64,000 nt of DNA from Treponema primitia ZAS-2 (GTDB lineage: Bacteria; Spirochaetota; Spirochaetia; Treponematales; Breznakiellaceae), in assembly GCF_000214375.1 (NCBI RefSeq), contig NC_015578.1:930001-994000 (forward strand), written 5' to 3'. The first letter of the stretch is position 1, and each line of letters starts with the position of its first letter. A program made the position numbers and the translations under genes. Under the pieces are notes generated by a model, which ran no database searches, was not told where the DNA came from, and worked only from the letters and a program-made list of their open reading frames with translations. Shown here one piece after another: positions 25,066 to 33,373 of the stretch.

Positions 25066-25186
25066 GGGGCGGGAGGGCAATACCTCCGCCCCCCGTCTCT
25101 GGAATTCCTCCCCGGAGCAGACCCGCAGGGGCTGACGGAGGGGAATTCTACAGGTTAGGGGGGTGGGGGTATTGCCCTCCCGCCCC
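25066..25186 (-). repeat. Covarying hairpin repeat, copy D
   Basis: Outer arms GGGGCGGGAGGGCAATACC and GGTATTGCCCTCCCGCCCC are perfectly complementary and unlike those of the other copies. The core keeps GGAATTCC, AGCAGACC, GCTGACGGAGG and TCTACAGGTTAG. It ends 52 bp before the stop of the next minus-strand gene. Confidence 0.85.
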
Positions 25187-25238
25187 GGTCACTAACCCAA
25201 TACAGTCATCATAAACAGAATAGCTGTGAGAGAACGAG

Positions 25239-26414
25239 CTATTGACCCGCCGATACGCTCAGAGTATACCTGCTATCTTCCAGGGGGTCCTTATCAAGTG
25301 GGGTGATCCTGAGATAGTAAGTTCCCGGGCTGAGGGTGACCTTAAGATAAGCATCCCAGAACCCTCCTGAATCGTCGTCTTCGGTGATCTTCACCCCATC
25401 GGCATCCATCAGTTCAAGAAAGGTGTCCAGATAATTGTCCGCAGCGGTGGTGTGGATTTCGTAGGTTCCCTGGCGGGTAATTTGCAGCCGGACCCAATCC
25501 TCGTCAAAGGCATCAAGGAAGTTTCGCTCTTGGGAGGTGCCGATCTGTATATCCTTGGCCCGTGCCATGGTATCGTCGTTTTCATATTGATCGGCCTTAA
25601 CCGGGTCCCGGAATTCGCAATGGAGGGAGTACCGGCCCAGGGCGCCCTGGTAGGTGCTGACCATGATGTAGACCGTTCCCGGCGCCAGAATATCAACAAC
25701 AATTTTGGCATTTCCCTGGTCTCCGGAATCATCATCCTGGGCTATACGATCTTCCCAGTCATCGTAGACTGAAAGAAGGGTGTCCATGGTTCCTTCGGTG
25801 TAAATTGTAAGACGGCCCCTGCCGGGAATCGGGAGGCTGTACCAGTCGATGTCCTCGGGATAGGTGAAATAACCCGTTATGGCGGACCCCATGGTAATCG
25901 GCGTTGCTTCGTCCTTGGTGTTGTTCGGTTCCGTGGTATCTATCAGCAGGGTTTCCACCACATACCGGAAGCGGTAGGGGCCGGAGGCATTTTCCGTGGC
26001 TCCAGCCAGCCTGACCCCGGCTACCTTGATGGTATAGCTGATCCCGGGTTCGACAAAATATTCGATCCTAGCATTCTGATTATTCCCAACATCGTCATTT
26101 TCTTTTAGTAAGGTATCACCCCTGTAGAGTTCCATAACCGTATCGGTATTCCCGTCGGTTTCCGCTACCAGGAGCCCCTCAAAAGTGGGGGTAAGGCTAA
26201 ACCAGTCTTCATCATTTGTATGGAGGGTCCTTTCGAGCCACCTAAGGGGCTCGACTGGGACGGGCTTGTGTTTGCTGTCCGGTTCATAAAGATCCGGCGC
26301 TATCTCATTTTCTTCCCCAAGCTCGCTCCCGGGCTCTACCTGGGGAGTTCCTGCACAGTTCTGTAATAATAGCAAAAACAGTAAAGCAGTATATAATCCC
26401 ATCCTTTTGAGCAT
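25239..26414 (-). CDS. Lipoprotein with three pre-peptidase C-terminal (PPC-like) domains
   Basis: The 391-residue protein starts at the ATG at 26414 (TGGAG 6 nt upstream). A signal sequence ends LLLLQNCAG, a spirochaetal lipobox. The mature part has three ~100-residue beta-sandwich repeats, each with an acidic D-W-[FY] strand (NDEDWFSLTP, PEDIDWYSLPI, FDEDWVRLQI), a DT..ELYxGDTLLxENDD-type calcium-like loop, and a closing G..Y.LR(V/I) strand (GTYYLRITPLD). PPC domains usually accompany secreted enzymes; here no catalytic domain is present, so a surface binding or scaffold role is inferred. Confidence 0.75.
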   Translation of the reverse strand: MLKRMGLYTALLFLLLLQNCAGTPQVEPGSELGEENEIAPDLYEPDSKHKPVPVEPLRWLERTLHTNDEDWFSLTPTFEGLLVAETDGNTDTVMELYRGDTLLKENDDVGNNQNARIEYFVEPGISYTIKVAGVRLAGATENASGPYRFRYVVETLLIDTTEPNNTKDEATPITMGSAITGYFTYPEDIDWYSLPIPGRGRLTIYTEGTMDTLLSVYDDWEDRIAQDDDSGDQGNAKIVVDILAPGTVYIMVSTYQGALGRYSLHCEFRDPVKADQYENDDTMARAKDIQIGTSQERNFLDAFDEDWVRLQITRQGTYEIHTTAADNYLDTFLELMDADGVKITEDDDSGGFWDAYLKVTLSPGTYYLRITPLDKDPLEDSRYTLSVSAGQ

Positions 26415-26536
26415 GGTTTTCTCCATTTTTATCAAGGGCAAATTTCAGGACGGAATAAGGCGTCACTGTCGGATCTGTTCTTACAGATTATCGGCGAATT
26501 TTACTATATTATTGATAATTGCATGGTTTAACCGGG

Positions 26537-27205
26537 CTATTCTTCTTCGGCAATAACCGTAACCGGGGTGCTGTCCGCCCCGCCGATGAAAAAGGGCAGG
26601 GCAAATACCCGTTTTAAGGCGTTTTTATCCACAAGCCCCAGGTTTACGTCCTCAATGGGGCAAATAAAATGGCCCTTCTCACCCAGTAGTATGCGGTGGG
26701 CTTCATTGCCCGCCTCCTGATCCCGGTAGGAGGCGATGGAAACAAAATCTATGGCCAAGGCTTTGAGGCTCTCAAAGGCTGTTACCAGGTATTCGGCGCA
26801 GTCTGGGGTGATACAGGGCCCCTCGGCCCCATAGCGAGCCGGGTCCCTGTCCCGGTATTTTGAAAAGCCGGTCCGTAGCATCAAGAGGTCTGCCCGGGCC
26901 AGGGCATTTTCATGGGGGCGCAGGTCGGCGGCCCCGATTTTTTCATGTTCCGACTTGGGTATGTCCAGGAGCAGGGGTCGCTCATAGATGAAGTAATCCA
27001 GGGGAAGATCGGCAATCTTTGCCCCGCCGCTTATATAGTGGTTGGGCCCGTCAATATGGGTGCCGCTGTGGTTGTGAAAGTGAACCATGCAGGTGTTTGC
27101 CGCGTTTCCTTTGGCAAGGCTGGAGAATTCTTCCAGGGCCAGGGCCGGGTTCCCGGGCCAGCCGGGGGAGTCGCCGCTGAGAGTATATGAAAGCAGTTTA
27201 AACAT
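26537..27205 (-). CDS. Cyclase / kynurenine formamidase-like metal hydrolase
   Basis: The 222-residue protein belongs to the cyclase family of metal-dependent amide hydrolases. The metal-binding motif is HNHSGTHIDGPNHY (about residues 44-57); a second cluster of acidic and His residues is in SIASYRDQEAGNEAHRILL. Kynurenine formamidase itself is one member, but the substrate here is unknown. It lies directly after htpG with no gap, so it is co-transcribed; a promoter for the next gene lies in the 122-bp gap downstream. Confidence 0.8.
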   Translation of the reverse strand: MFKLLSYTLSGDSPGWPGNPALALEEFSSLAKGNAANTCMVHFHNHSGTHIDGPNHYISGGAKIADLPLDYFIYERPLLLDIPKSEHEKIGAADLRPHENALARADLLMLRTGFSKYRDRDPARYGAEGPCITPDCAEYLVTAFESLKALAIDFVSIASYRDQEAGNEAHRILLGEKGHFICPIEDVNLGLVDKNALKRVFALPFFIGGADSTPVTVIAEEE

Positions 27206-27206
27206 A

Positions 27207-29114
27207 TTAAACCAGCAAGCGGTTCAGCCGCTTTACAAAATCCGCAGGGTCCTTGATCTTGACCCCTTCCACTAACAGGGCCTGATCCAGAAGTACCCCG
27301 GACACATCGGCGATGCGCCCTTCGTCCTCGGTATCTTTCAGGGCGACTACGATGGGGTGGTCGCCGTTTACTTCCAGGATGGGCTTAATCTCCGGCATCT
27401 CGGCCTGGCCCATGGCCTTGAGCATCTGGGCCATCTGCATGGTGGGGTCGTTTTCGTCCGCTACGATACAGGAGGGGGAATCGTGGAGACGGCGGGAAAG
27501 TTTTACGTCCTTTACCCGGTCCCCCAGGGCCTTCTTGATCTTTTCGATCACCGGCTTGATTTCCTTTTCAGCGGCCTTGTCCTTCTTTTCGCCCAGCTCC
27601 TCGTCCGCCCCGGCCCGGTTCACCGCCTTGATATCCCAGTCCTTGTACTTGCCCACCGAAGGGATGACGATGTCGTCGATCTCGTCGTCCATGATCAGGA
27701 CTTCGATCTCCTTGGCCCGGTATGCTTCCAGCAGCGGGGATGCCTTGAGGGTTTTTTCGTCCCCCCCGGTAATATAGTAGATGTTCTTTTGGTCCGCCTT
27801 CATCCGGGAGGCGTAGTCTGCCAGGCTGGTCCAGCCTTCGGTGGTGGTGCTCTTGTAACGGACCAGTTCCAGGATCGCCTCGCGGTTGGCGTAGTCCTGG
27901 TAGAGCCCTTCCTTCAGGGGTCGGTTGAATTGGGAAATAAAGGTTTCCCACTTTTCTTTATTGTTATCCGAAAGGGTTTTGAATTCACCTAGTAGTTTTT
28001 TTACCGAACCGTTTTTAATGTTCAGGAGCACTTTGTTCTGCTGGAGTATCTCCCGGCTTACGTTCAGGGGGAGGTCCTCGGAATCGATAACACCCCGGAC
28101 AAAGCGCAGCCAGGTGGGCATGAGCTCCTTGTCGTCGTCGGTGATAAAGACCCGCTTTACATAGAGCTTGACCCCGGGTTTGTAGTCTGCATTGTACATA
28201 TCAAAGGGGGCTTTTTGGGGAATGTAGAACAGGGTGGAGTATTCCAGGGTCCCTTCAGCTTTTGTGTGAACATAGAACAGGGGTTCCTCGGTGTCGTGGC
28301 CCAGGGTTTTGTAAAATTCGTTGTAGTCCTCTTCCTTGAGCTCCGACTTGGACCGCCGCCAGATGGCGGTTCCGGAATTGATCCGGTCGGTCTTGGTTTT
28401 GGAGCCCTTTTCTTTGCCCTTGTCATCGTATTCTTTTTCGTCGTAGGTCAGGTAAATGGGGAAGGCCACATGGTTGGAGTAGCGCTTGATGATGTCCTCA
28501 ATGGACCAGCGGTTGGCGTACTCGGCCCCTTCCTCGGTGAGGTGGAGGATAACTGTGCTGCCCTGGGTATCCCGCTGGCTGGGCTCGATATCGTAGCCCT
28601 CTTTCCCGTCACTGGTCCACTTCCAGGCCTTGTCCTCCCCGGCCTTGCGGCTGATAACCTCGATTTTATCCGCCACCATAAAGGCTGAGTAGAAGCCCAC
28701 CCCGAACTGGCCGATAAGGTTGGAGTCCTTCTTGGCGTCCCCGGCCAGCTTTTCCAGGAAACTGCTGGTTCCCGACCGGGCTATGGTGCCCAGGGAATCC
28801 GCCAGATCCGCCTCGTTCATACCGATACCATTATCCGCGATGGTCAGGGTCGAACCGGTCTTGGGGGAGCTTGCGGCCGGCGAAGCTGGGTCCGAGGGGT
28901 CGGAGTTCACTTTATTGAAGGAAATGTCGATCCGGGGGTCAAAGCTGATGGATTTGTAGGCATCATCAGCCACGGTAAGGTATTTGAGCTTGTCCAGGGC
29001 GTCGGAAGCGTTGGAAACAATTTCCCGGAGAAAAATTTCCCGGTTGGAATAGAGGGAATGGATGATCAGATGCAAAAGCTTGCTGACTTCGGTCTGAAAC
29101 TGGTGCTGTGCCAT
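27207..29114 (-). CDS. htpG: Chaperone HtpG (Hsp90)
   Basis: The 635-residue cytosolic Hsp90 is an ATP-dependent chaperone. The N-terminal GHKL ATPase site is clear: REIVSNASDALDKLKYL, LTIADNGIGMNEADL, IGQFGVGFYSAFMVADK. The middle domain has RGVIDSEDLPLNVSREILQQ, and the C-terminal dimerisation domain follows. Compared with E. coli it has a small insert (SDPASPAASSPKTG) before the DNGIGM motif. AGGAG precedes the ATG. First gene of a pair with the cyclase. Confidence 0.97.
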   Translation of the reverse strand: MAQHQFQTEVSKLLHLIIHSLYSNREIFLREIVSNASDALDKLKYLTVADDAYKSISFDPRIDISFNKVNSDPSDPASPAASSPKTGSTLTIADNGIGMNEADLADSLGTIARSGTSSFLEKLAGDAKKDSNLIGQFGVGFYSAFMVADKIEVISRKAGEDKAWKWTSDGKEGYDIEPSQRDTQGSTVILHLTEEGAEYANRWSIEDIIKRYSNHVAFPIYLTYDEKEYDDKGKEKGSKTKTDRINSGTAIWRRSKSELKEEDYNEFYKTLGHDTEEPLFYVHTKAEGTLEYSTLFYIPQKAPFDMYNADYKPGVKLYVKRVFITDDDKELMPTWLRFVRGVIDSEDLPLNVSREILQQNKVLLNIKNGSVKKLLGEFKTLSDNNKEKWETFISQFNRPLKEGLYQDYANREAILELVRYKSTTTEGWTSLADYASRMKADQKNIYYITGGDEKTLKASPLLEAYRAKEIEVLIMDDEIDDIVIPSVGKYKDWDIKAVNRAGADEELGEKKDKAAEKEIKPVIEKIKKALGDRVKDVKLSRRLHDSPSCIVADENDPTMQMAQMLKAMGQAEMPEIKPILEVNGDHPIVVALKDTEDEGRIADVSGVLLDQALLVEGVKIKDPADFVKRLNRLLV

Positions 29115-29352
29115 AGGGAGACTCCTGTTTGTGATAGATATTTGAAAATGGTACTATTTTAGGGAATATACGTTCCTGATCATAAAATACTACAATCAGC
29201 CCGGTGGGGGCAAGAGAAAAATATGCGGTCCATATTGAGAAGGGAAGGCGGCTACTTGGGCTCAATATATAAATATATATCGATAGAAAAATATCAAATA
29301 TATGCGAATTATATTTTTACTATTAATATACTAATGTGCTGCACATACTCTA

Positions 29353-29382
29353 TTGCTTTCTATAATATTATAGGAATATACT
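29353..29382 (+). promoter_or_regulatory. Promoter of the haem-kinase/ccsBA operon, possibly leaderless
   Basis: TTGCTT (29353-29358), 18 bp, TATACT (29377-29382), then 7 nt (GAATAAA) before the ATG at 29390. Nothing resembling an SD lies in between. The whole gap from 29115 is very AT-rich and includes a small palindrome ATGTG-CTG-CACAT at 29334. Confidence 0.55.
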
Positions 29383-29389
29383 GAATAAA

Positions 29390-31825
29390 ATGGTACATGA
29401 ACAGAACCAAAAATTAAAAACCGCTCGCAAAATGGTTCCCCTCTATATTGCTGCGGTGATAGTTTTCTGGACCTTCAGTGTAGGGGTTTCCCTGTGGCTT
29501 AATATAAGCCGTACCTACGAACACGCCCGGGGCGCCGCCTTGATCCAGGCGCGGACGGCCTTTGAAAAGGACATCATGTACCGCCGCTGGGTTTCCGCCC
29601 TGGGCGGCGTCTATGGCAAGATCGGCGATGCCCTCCCCCCCAATCCCTATCTGTCCACGGATCCTACCAGGGATATACACGGGCCGAATAATGTCCCCAT
29701 GACCAAGATAAACCCTGCCTATATGACCCGGCTGGTGCATGAAATGGGGGAGCTGGCATCGGGGGTTAAAGGGCATATTACCAGTAATAACCCCATACGG
29801 CTGGGTAATGAACCGGACCCCTGGGAAAAAGAAGCCCTCTATGAGCTTGAAAACACGGGAAAAACTGAAGTAATCGCCGTACAGGAGCAGGATGGCAAGG
29901 AATATCTTCGTTTTATCGGGCCCCTGGTCACTGAAGAATCCTGCCTTTCCTGCCATGCCTTTCAGGGGTATAAGGCAGGGGAACAGCGCGGGGGGATCAG
30001 CGTAGCTGTACCTATGACCCCCTTTATACAGTCCGCCAACTCCACCGTAAGTTTTCTGTGCATTTCCCATGGAGCCCTCTGGTTTTTCGGCCTGGCGATT
30101 CTGCTTTTGTTAAATAAGCGGATTGTTATGCACATAGTGGCCCAGGATGAGGCGGAAGATCAGCTGCGCTCCCTGGCATCGGAGCTTGAAGACCGGGTAG
30201 AGGAGCGCACCAAGGAATTGCAGGTGAGCCAGCAGGCTGCGGAGCGGGCCAACATGGCTAAAAGCGAATTCCTTTCCAACATGAGCCACGAAATCCGTAC
30301 CCCCATGAACGCCATCATCGGCATGACTACCATAGGAGGGCGGGCAGCTAATACTGAACGGAAAGACTATGCCTTTGGAAAAATACAGGATGCTTCCCAA
30401 CACCTGCTGGGGGTTATTAACGAAATATTGGATATGTCAAAAATTGAAGCGAACAAACTGGAGCTATCCTTTTTGGAATTCAATTTTGAAAAGATGCTGC
30501 AAAAAGTTGTCAATGTTATTAACTTTAAGGTAGAAGAAAAGCATCAGATTTTTTCGATACACATTGATAAAGCCATTCCTCCCGTACTAATAGGGGACGA
30601 TCAACGGCTGGCCCAGGTCATTACCAACCTATTGGGCAATTCGGTAAAATTTACCCCCGAAGGGGGCGCCATTTCCCTGACCACCAAATTGATCGCCGGA
30701 GATGAAAGCCAGGGGGATGATGCTGAATACACGGTACAGATTGAAGTGCAGGACAGCGGCATTGGCATCAGCCCGGCACAGCAGGATAAACTTTTCACCT
30801 CCTTCCAACAGGCGGACAGCGGTACCTCCCGGAAATTCGGCGGTACCGGCTTGGGCCTGGCCATCTCAAAACGTATCGTCGAAATGATGGGCGGCCGTAT
30901 CTGGATAGAGTCGGAACTGGGCAAGGGTTCCACCTTTATCTTTACTGTTAAAGCCCGCCGGGGCAAGAGTGAATACAAATCTTCCCTGGCTCCGGGAAGG
31001 AATTGGGGCAATATACGGGTACTGGCGGTGGATGATGCGCCTGAAATCCGGGAGTATTTTGCGGAAATTGCCCAGCGCTTTGGATTTGCCTGCGATGTTG
31101 CCCCGGATGCCGAAGAAGCCCTCACCCTGATCCAAAAAAACGGCGTGTACGATATCTACTTTGTAGACTGGCAGATGCCCGGTATAAACGGTATAGAGCT
31201 TTCCCGGAAGATCAAGGAACATCAGGATTCTAAATCCGTAGTAATAATGATTTCTTCCACCGAATGGGACCTTATCCAGGATGAAGCTAAAAAAGCAGGG
31301 GTAGATAAATTTTTACCCAAGCCCCTGTTCCCTTCACCCATTGCAGATCTCATCACCGAATGCTTGGGCCAGGGGGCAGCTCCCAGCGGGGAAACAGGGA
31401 CGGAGGAAGCTGTTTCGTACAAAGGTCGCCGTATCCTTTTGGCGGAAGATGTGGATATTAACCAGGAAATTGTGCGTACCCTGCTTGAACCCACGGAACT
31501 GGAAATTGTCTGCGCCGGGAATGGGAAAGAAGCGCTGCGCATATTCAGTGAGGATCCCCTTGGTTTTAACATGATTTTTATGGATGTGCAGATGCCGGAA
31601 ATGGACGGCTTTGAAGCAACCCGCAGTATCCGTGCCCTTGAAAATGCTCCCAATGCCAAAACCATCCCCATAGTTGCCATGACCGCAAATGTATTCCGGG
31701 AAGATGTGGAACGCTGCCTTGCTTCGGGCATGAATGACCACGTAGGGAAACCCTTCGATTTTGAAGAGATTCTTGAAAAACTGCGAAAATACATTCCACC
31801 GGCTGCCCATAAAAAAGAATCCTGA
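29390..31825 (+). CDS. Hybrid sensor histidine kinase with haem-binding (DUF3365/Tll0287-like) sensor
   Basis: The 811-residue membrane kinase has one N-terminal membrane segment (~19-38), a periplasmic domain (~40-220) with the c-type haem motif CLSCH (Cys185, Cys188, His189), a second membrane segment (~222-242), a coiled coil, an H-box [12 protein letters not shown] (His300), N/G boxes ([29 protein letters not shown]) and two receiver domains (VLAVDDAPE ... YFVDWQMPG and [10 protein letters not shown] ... [12 protein letters not shown]). Extracytoplasmic DUF3365 domains commonly bind c-haem, so a redox or gas signal is inferred. The next two genes encode cytochrome c synthetase. The output partner is not in the window. 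Confidence 0.88.
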   Translation: MVHEQNQKLKTARKMVPLYIAAVIVFWTFSVGVSLWLNISRTYEHARGAALIQARTAFEKDIMYRRWVSALGGVYGKIGDALPPNPYLSTDPTRDIHGPNNVPMTKINPAYMTRLVHEMGELASGVKGHITSNNPIRLGNEPDPWEKEALYELENTGKTEVIAVQEQDGKEYLRFIGPLVTEESCLSCHAFQGYKAGEQRGGISVAVPMTPFIQSANSTVSFLCISHGALWFFGLAILLLLNKRIVMHIVAQDEAEDQLRSLASELEDRVEERTKELQVSQQAAERANMAKSEFLSNMSHEIRTPMNAIIGMTTIGGRAANTERKDYAFGKIQDASQHLLGVINEILDMSKIEANKLELSFLEFNFEKMLQKVVNVINFKVEEKHQIFSIHIDKAIPPVLIGDDQRLAQVITNLLGNSVKFTPEGGAISLTTKLIAGDESQGDDAEYTVQIEVQDSGIGISPAQQDKLFTSFQQADSGTSRKFGGTGLGLAISKRIVEMMGGRIWIESELGKGSTFIFTVKARRGKSEYKSSLAPGRNWGNIRVLAVDDAPEIREYFAEIAQRFGFACDVAPDAEEALTLIQKNGVYDIYFVDWQMPGINGIELSRKIKEHQDSKSVVIMISSTEWDLIQDEAKKAGVDKFLPKPLFPSPIADLITECLGQGAAPSGETGTEEAVSYKGRRILLAEDVDINQEIVRTLLEPTELEIVCAGNGKEALRIFSEDPLGFNMIFMDVQMPEMDGFEATRSIRALENAPNAKTIPIVAMTANVFREDVERCLASGMNDHVGKPFDFEEILEKLRKYIPPAAHKKES

Positions 31826-31827
31826 AA

Positions 31828-32538
31828 ATGGTAAAGAAGATCTTTGCCATCCTCAGATCCCTTAAACTTACTGCGGTATTAATTGGATATTTTATCATAA
31901 CAAGTGCGGTTTCGACTTTTATACCCCAGAAAAACTCCTTGGAAGGCCCCCAGCCACGGTTTTTCAGTTCCCCGGCTTTTCTAATTCCTGTGGTTTTGTT
32001 TTTTATCAACCTGCTTTCCTGCACGGTTTTCCGTTTCCGCCGGGAGTTGAAAAAAAGTAAACCAAATTTCGGCCCGGACCTGCTCCACGGAGGGCTGCTC
32101 CTTTTTATCATCGCCGCCTTTTTAAGCGGTTTTAACCGTATTGACGGATCAATTACCCTGTCCAAAGGCCAACAGGCTATTCTGCCCAACGGCAGCATCA
32201 TCTTTCTTGATGGGCTTGAATATGTGCAGGACGAAAACGGCAGACCCCAAGCCTGGAAAAGCTATCTTTCGGTGATTCAGGATCGTGAAGTGGCCATTGA
32301 ATCCTATCCGCTTGAGGTAAATCATCCCCTCAAGGTTGGGGGATTCTCACTGTACCAGTATTCCTACGGTGTTAATAGCGAAGGGGAATATACGGTTCTC
32401 CGGGCGGTGTGGGACCCCGGCTATGCCATGGTGGTGATTGCATTGTTTATATGCGCCGCCGGTATCTGCATTACCCTGTTTGTTAAAATGAAGAATTTTC
32501 ACCAAGGCCGGCAAAGGCCAAATTTTCAAGGAGAATAA
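31828..32538 (+). CDS. resB: Cytochrome c biogenesis protein ResB/CcsB (short form)
   Basis: ResB works with CcsA to attach haem to CxxCH apoproteins (System II). The 236-residue protein has membrane segments at ~10-30, 48-66, 85-103 and 198-220. Between the last two lies an extracytoplasmic region with GFNRIDGSITLSKGQQAILP and PLKVGGFSLYQYSYG, both typical of ResB. It is about half the length of Bacillus ResB but has the N- and C-terminal hallmarks, so I take it as a natural short form. It begins 2 bp after the kinase stop. Confidence 0.85.
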   Translation: MVKKIFAILRSLKLTAVLIGYFIITSAVSTFIPQKNSLEGPQPRFFSSPAFLIPVVLFFINLLSCTVFRFRRELKKSKPNFGPDLLHGGLLLFIIAAFLSGFNRIDGSITLSKGQQAILPNGSIIFLDGLEYVQDENGRPQAWKSYLSVIQDREVAIESYPLEVNHPLKVGGFSLYQYSYGVNSEGEYTVLRAVWDPGYAMVVIALFICAAGICITLFVKMKNFHQGRQRPNFQGE

Positions 32539-32542
32539 AAGT

Positions 32543-33328
32543 ATGACCATCATATCTACTGCCGCCTGTATTGTTTTGGCGATCGCCGTTATTATTCAAA
32601 TAGTTTTTCTGTTCAGAAAAAACGATGATGCTGTAAGCCGGTGGTTAGTGCTTCTGGCCGCCCTGCTGCTTTTGACCGTATCCATAATCAGGAGCATACA
32701 AATACGGTTTATAGCCCTTACCGGGACCTTTGAGTCCCTGATCTTTTATGCCGCAGTGATTTGCATAATTGCCTTTGTGTATAAAACCCAGCGGCGCATT
32801 CACCGGAGTAAAATTATCAGTTTTATTTCTGCGTTTATCGCCCTGGTGTTTCTGGCCATTGCCAGTTCCCCCCTGACCGGCAAGGAAGCTCTGCTGCCGG
32901 TTCCCAGTTTGAGATCCTCCTGGCTATTGCTCCATGTCTCTTTTGCATTTATCGGGGAATCCTTTTTTGTAGTATCCTTCGCCGCAGCCCTGGCTGCTCT
33001 CCTCACCAAAACAGAAGAAAAGCGCCTCTCATATGATAAGATTACCTATACTGCCATAGCGGTGGGTTATCCGGTGTTTACCGCCGGGGCGCTTATTTTT
33101 GGCGCTATCTGGGCTCAGAAAGCCTGGGGTATATGGTGGAGCTGGGACCCAAAAGAAACCTGGGCCCTTATTACCTGGCTTGTGTACACTTTCTATTTAC
33201 ACTTGCGCCTTATTTCCAAAAAAACCGGTAAAATTATTTCCCTTGTTGCGGTGATAGGTTTTCTGTGCACTGTTTTTACATTGTTCGGGGTTAATTATCT
33301 TTTACCGGGATTGCATAGCTATAAATAG
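32543..33328 (+). CDS. ccsA: Cytochrome c biogenesis protein CcsA/ResC
   Basis: The 261-residue integral membrane protein exports or presents haem for attachment. The diagnostic tryptophan-rich haem-handling motif WWSWDPKETW is at residues 198-207, with a conserved ligand His in LLHVSFAFIGES (His131) and further His (YLHLRL) after the motif. About eight membrane segments are predicted. AGGAG lies 11 nt before the ATG. With ResB it forms a minimal System II, co-transcribed with a kinase that carries a CxxCH site. Confidence 0.92.
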   Translation: MTIISTAACIVLAIAVIIQIVFLFRKNDDAVSRWLVLLAALLLLTVSIIRSIQIRFIALTGTFESLIFYAAVICIIAFVYKTQRRIHRSKIISFISAFIALVFLAIASSPLTGKEALLPVPSLRSSWLLLHVSFAFIGESFFVVSFAAALAALLTKTEEKRLSYDKITYTAIAVGYPVFTAGALIFGAIWAQKAWGIWWSWDPKETWALITWLVYTFYLHLRLISKKTGKIISLVAVIGFLCTVFTLFGVNYLLPGLHSYK

Positions 33329-33373
33329 GCGCTAAAATGTCTGTTCTGCTATAGGGCGGTTAAGCGCTTGGTG

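Larger units (their letters stand above)
24659..25225 (-). repeat. Composite hairpin repeat element, copy 2 (inverted)
   Basis: Read on the minus strand the order matches copy 1: flank (25225-25187: ATAGCTATTCTGTTTATGAT ... TTAGTGACC), hairpin D (25186-25066), a ~40-bp unit (24984-24945), a second unit (24827-24788) and hairpin C (24787-24659). Spacers are longer than in copy 1 and less conserved. It fills the gap between the radA promoter and the stop of the lipoprotein gene at 25239. No coding sequence is supported. Confidence 0.85.

Noticed and set aside
31828-32538. ResB as a truncated pseudogene because it is short
   Set aside because: N-terminal and C-terminal membrane segments and the typical extracytoplasmic motifs are all present, and the operon is intact around it.
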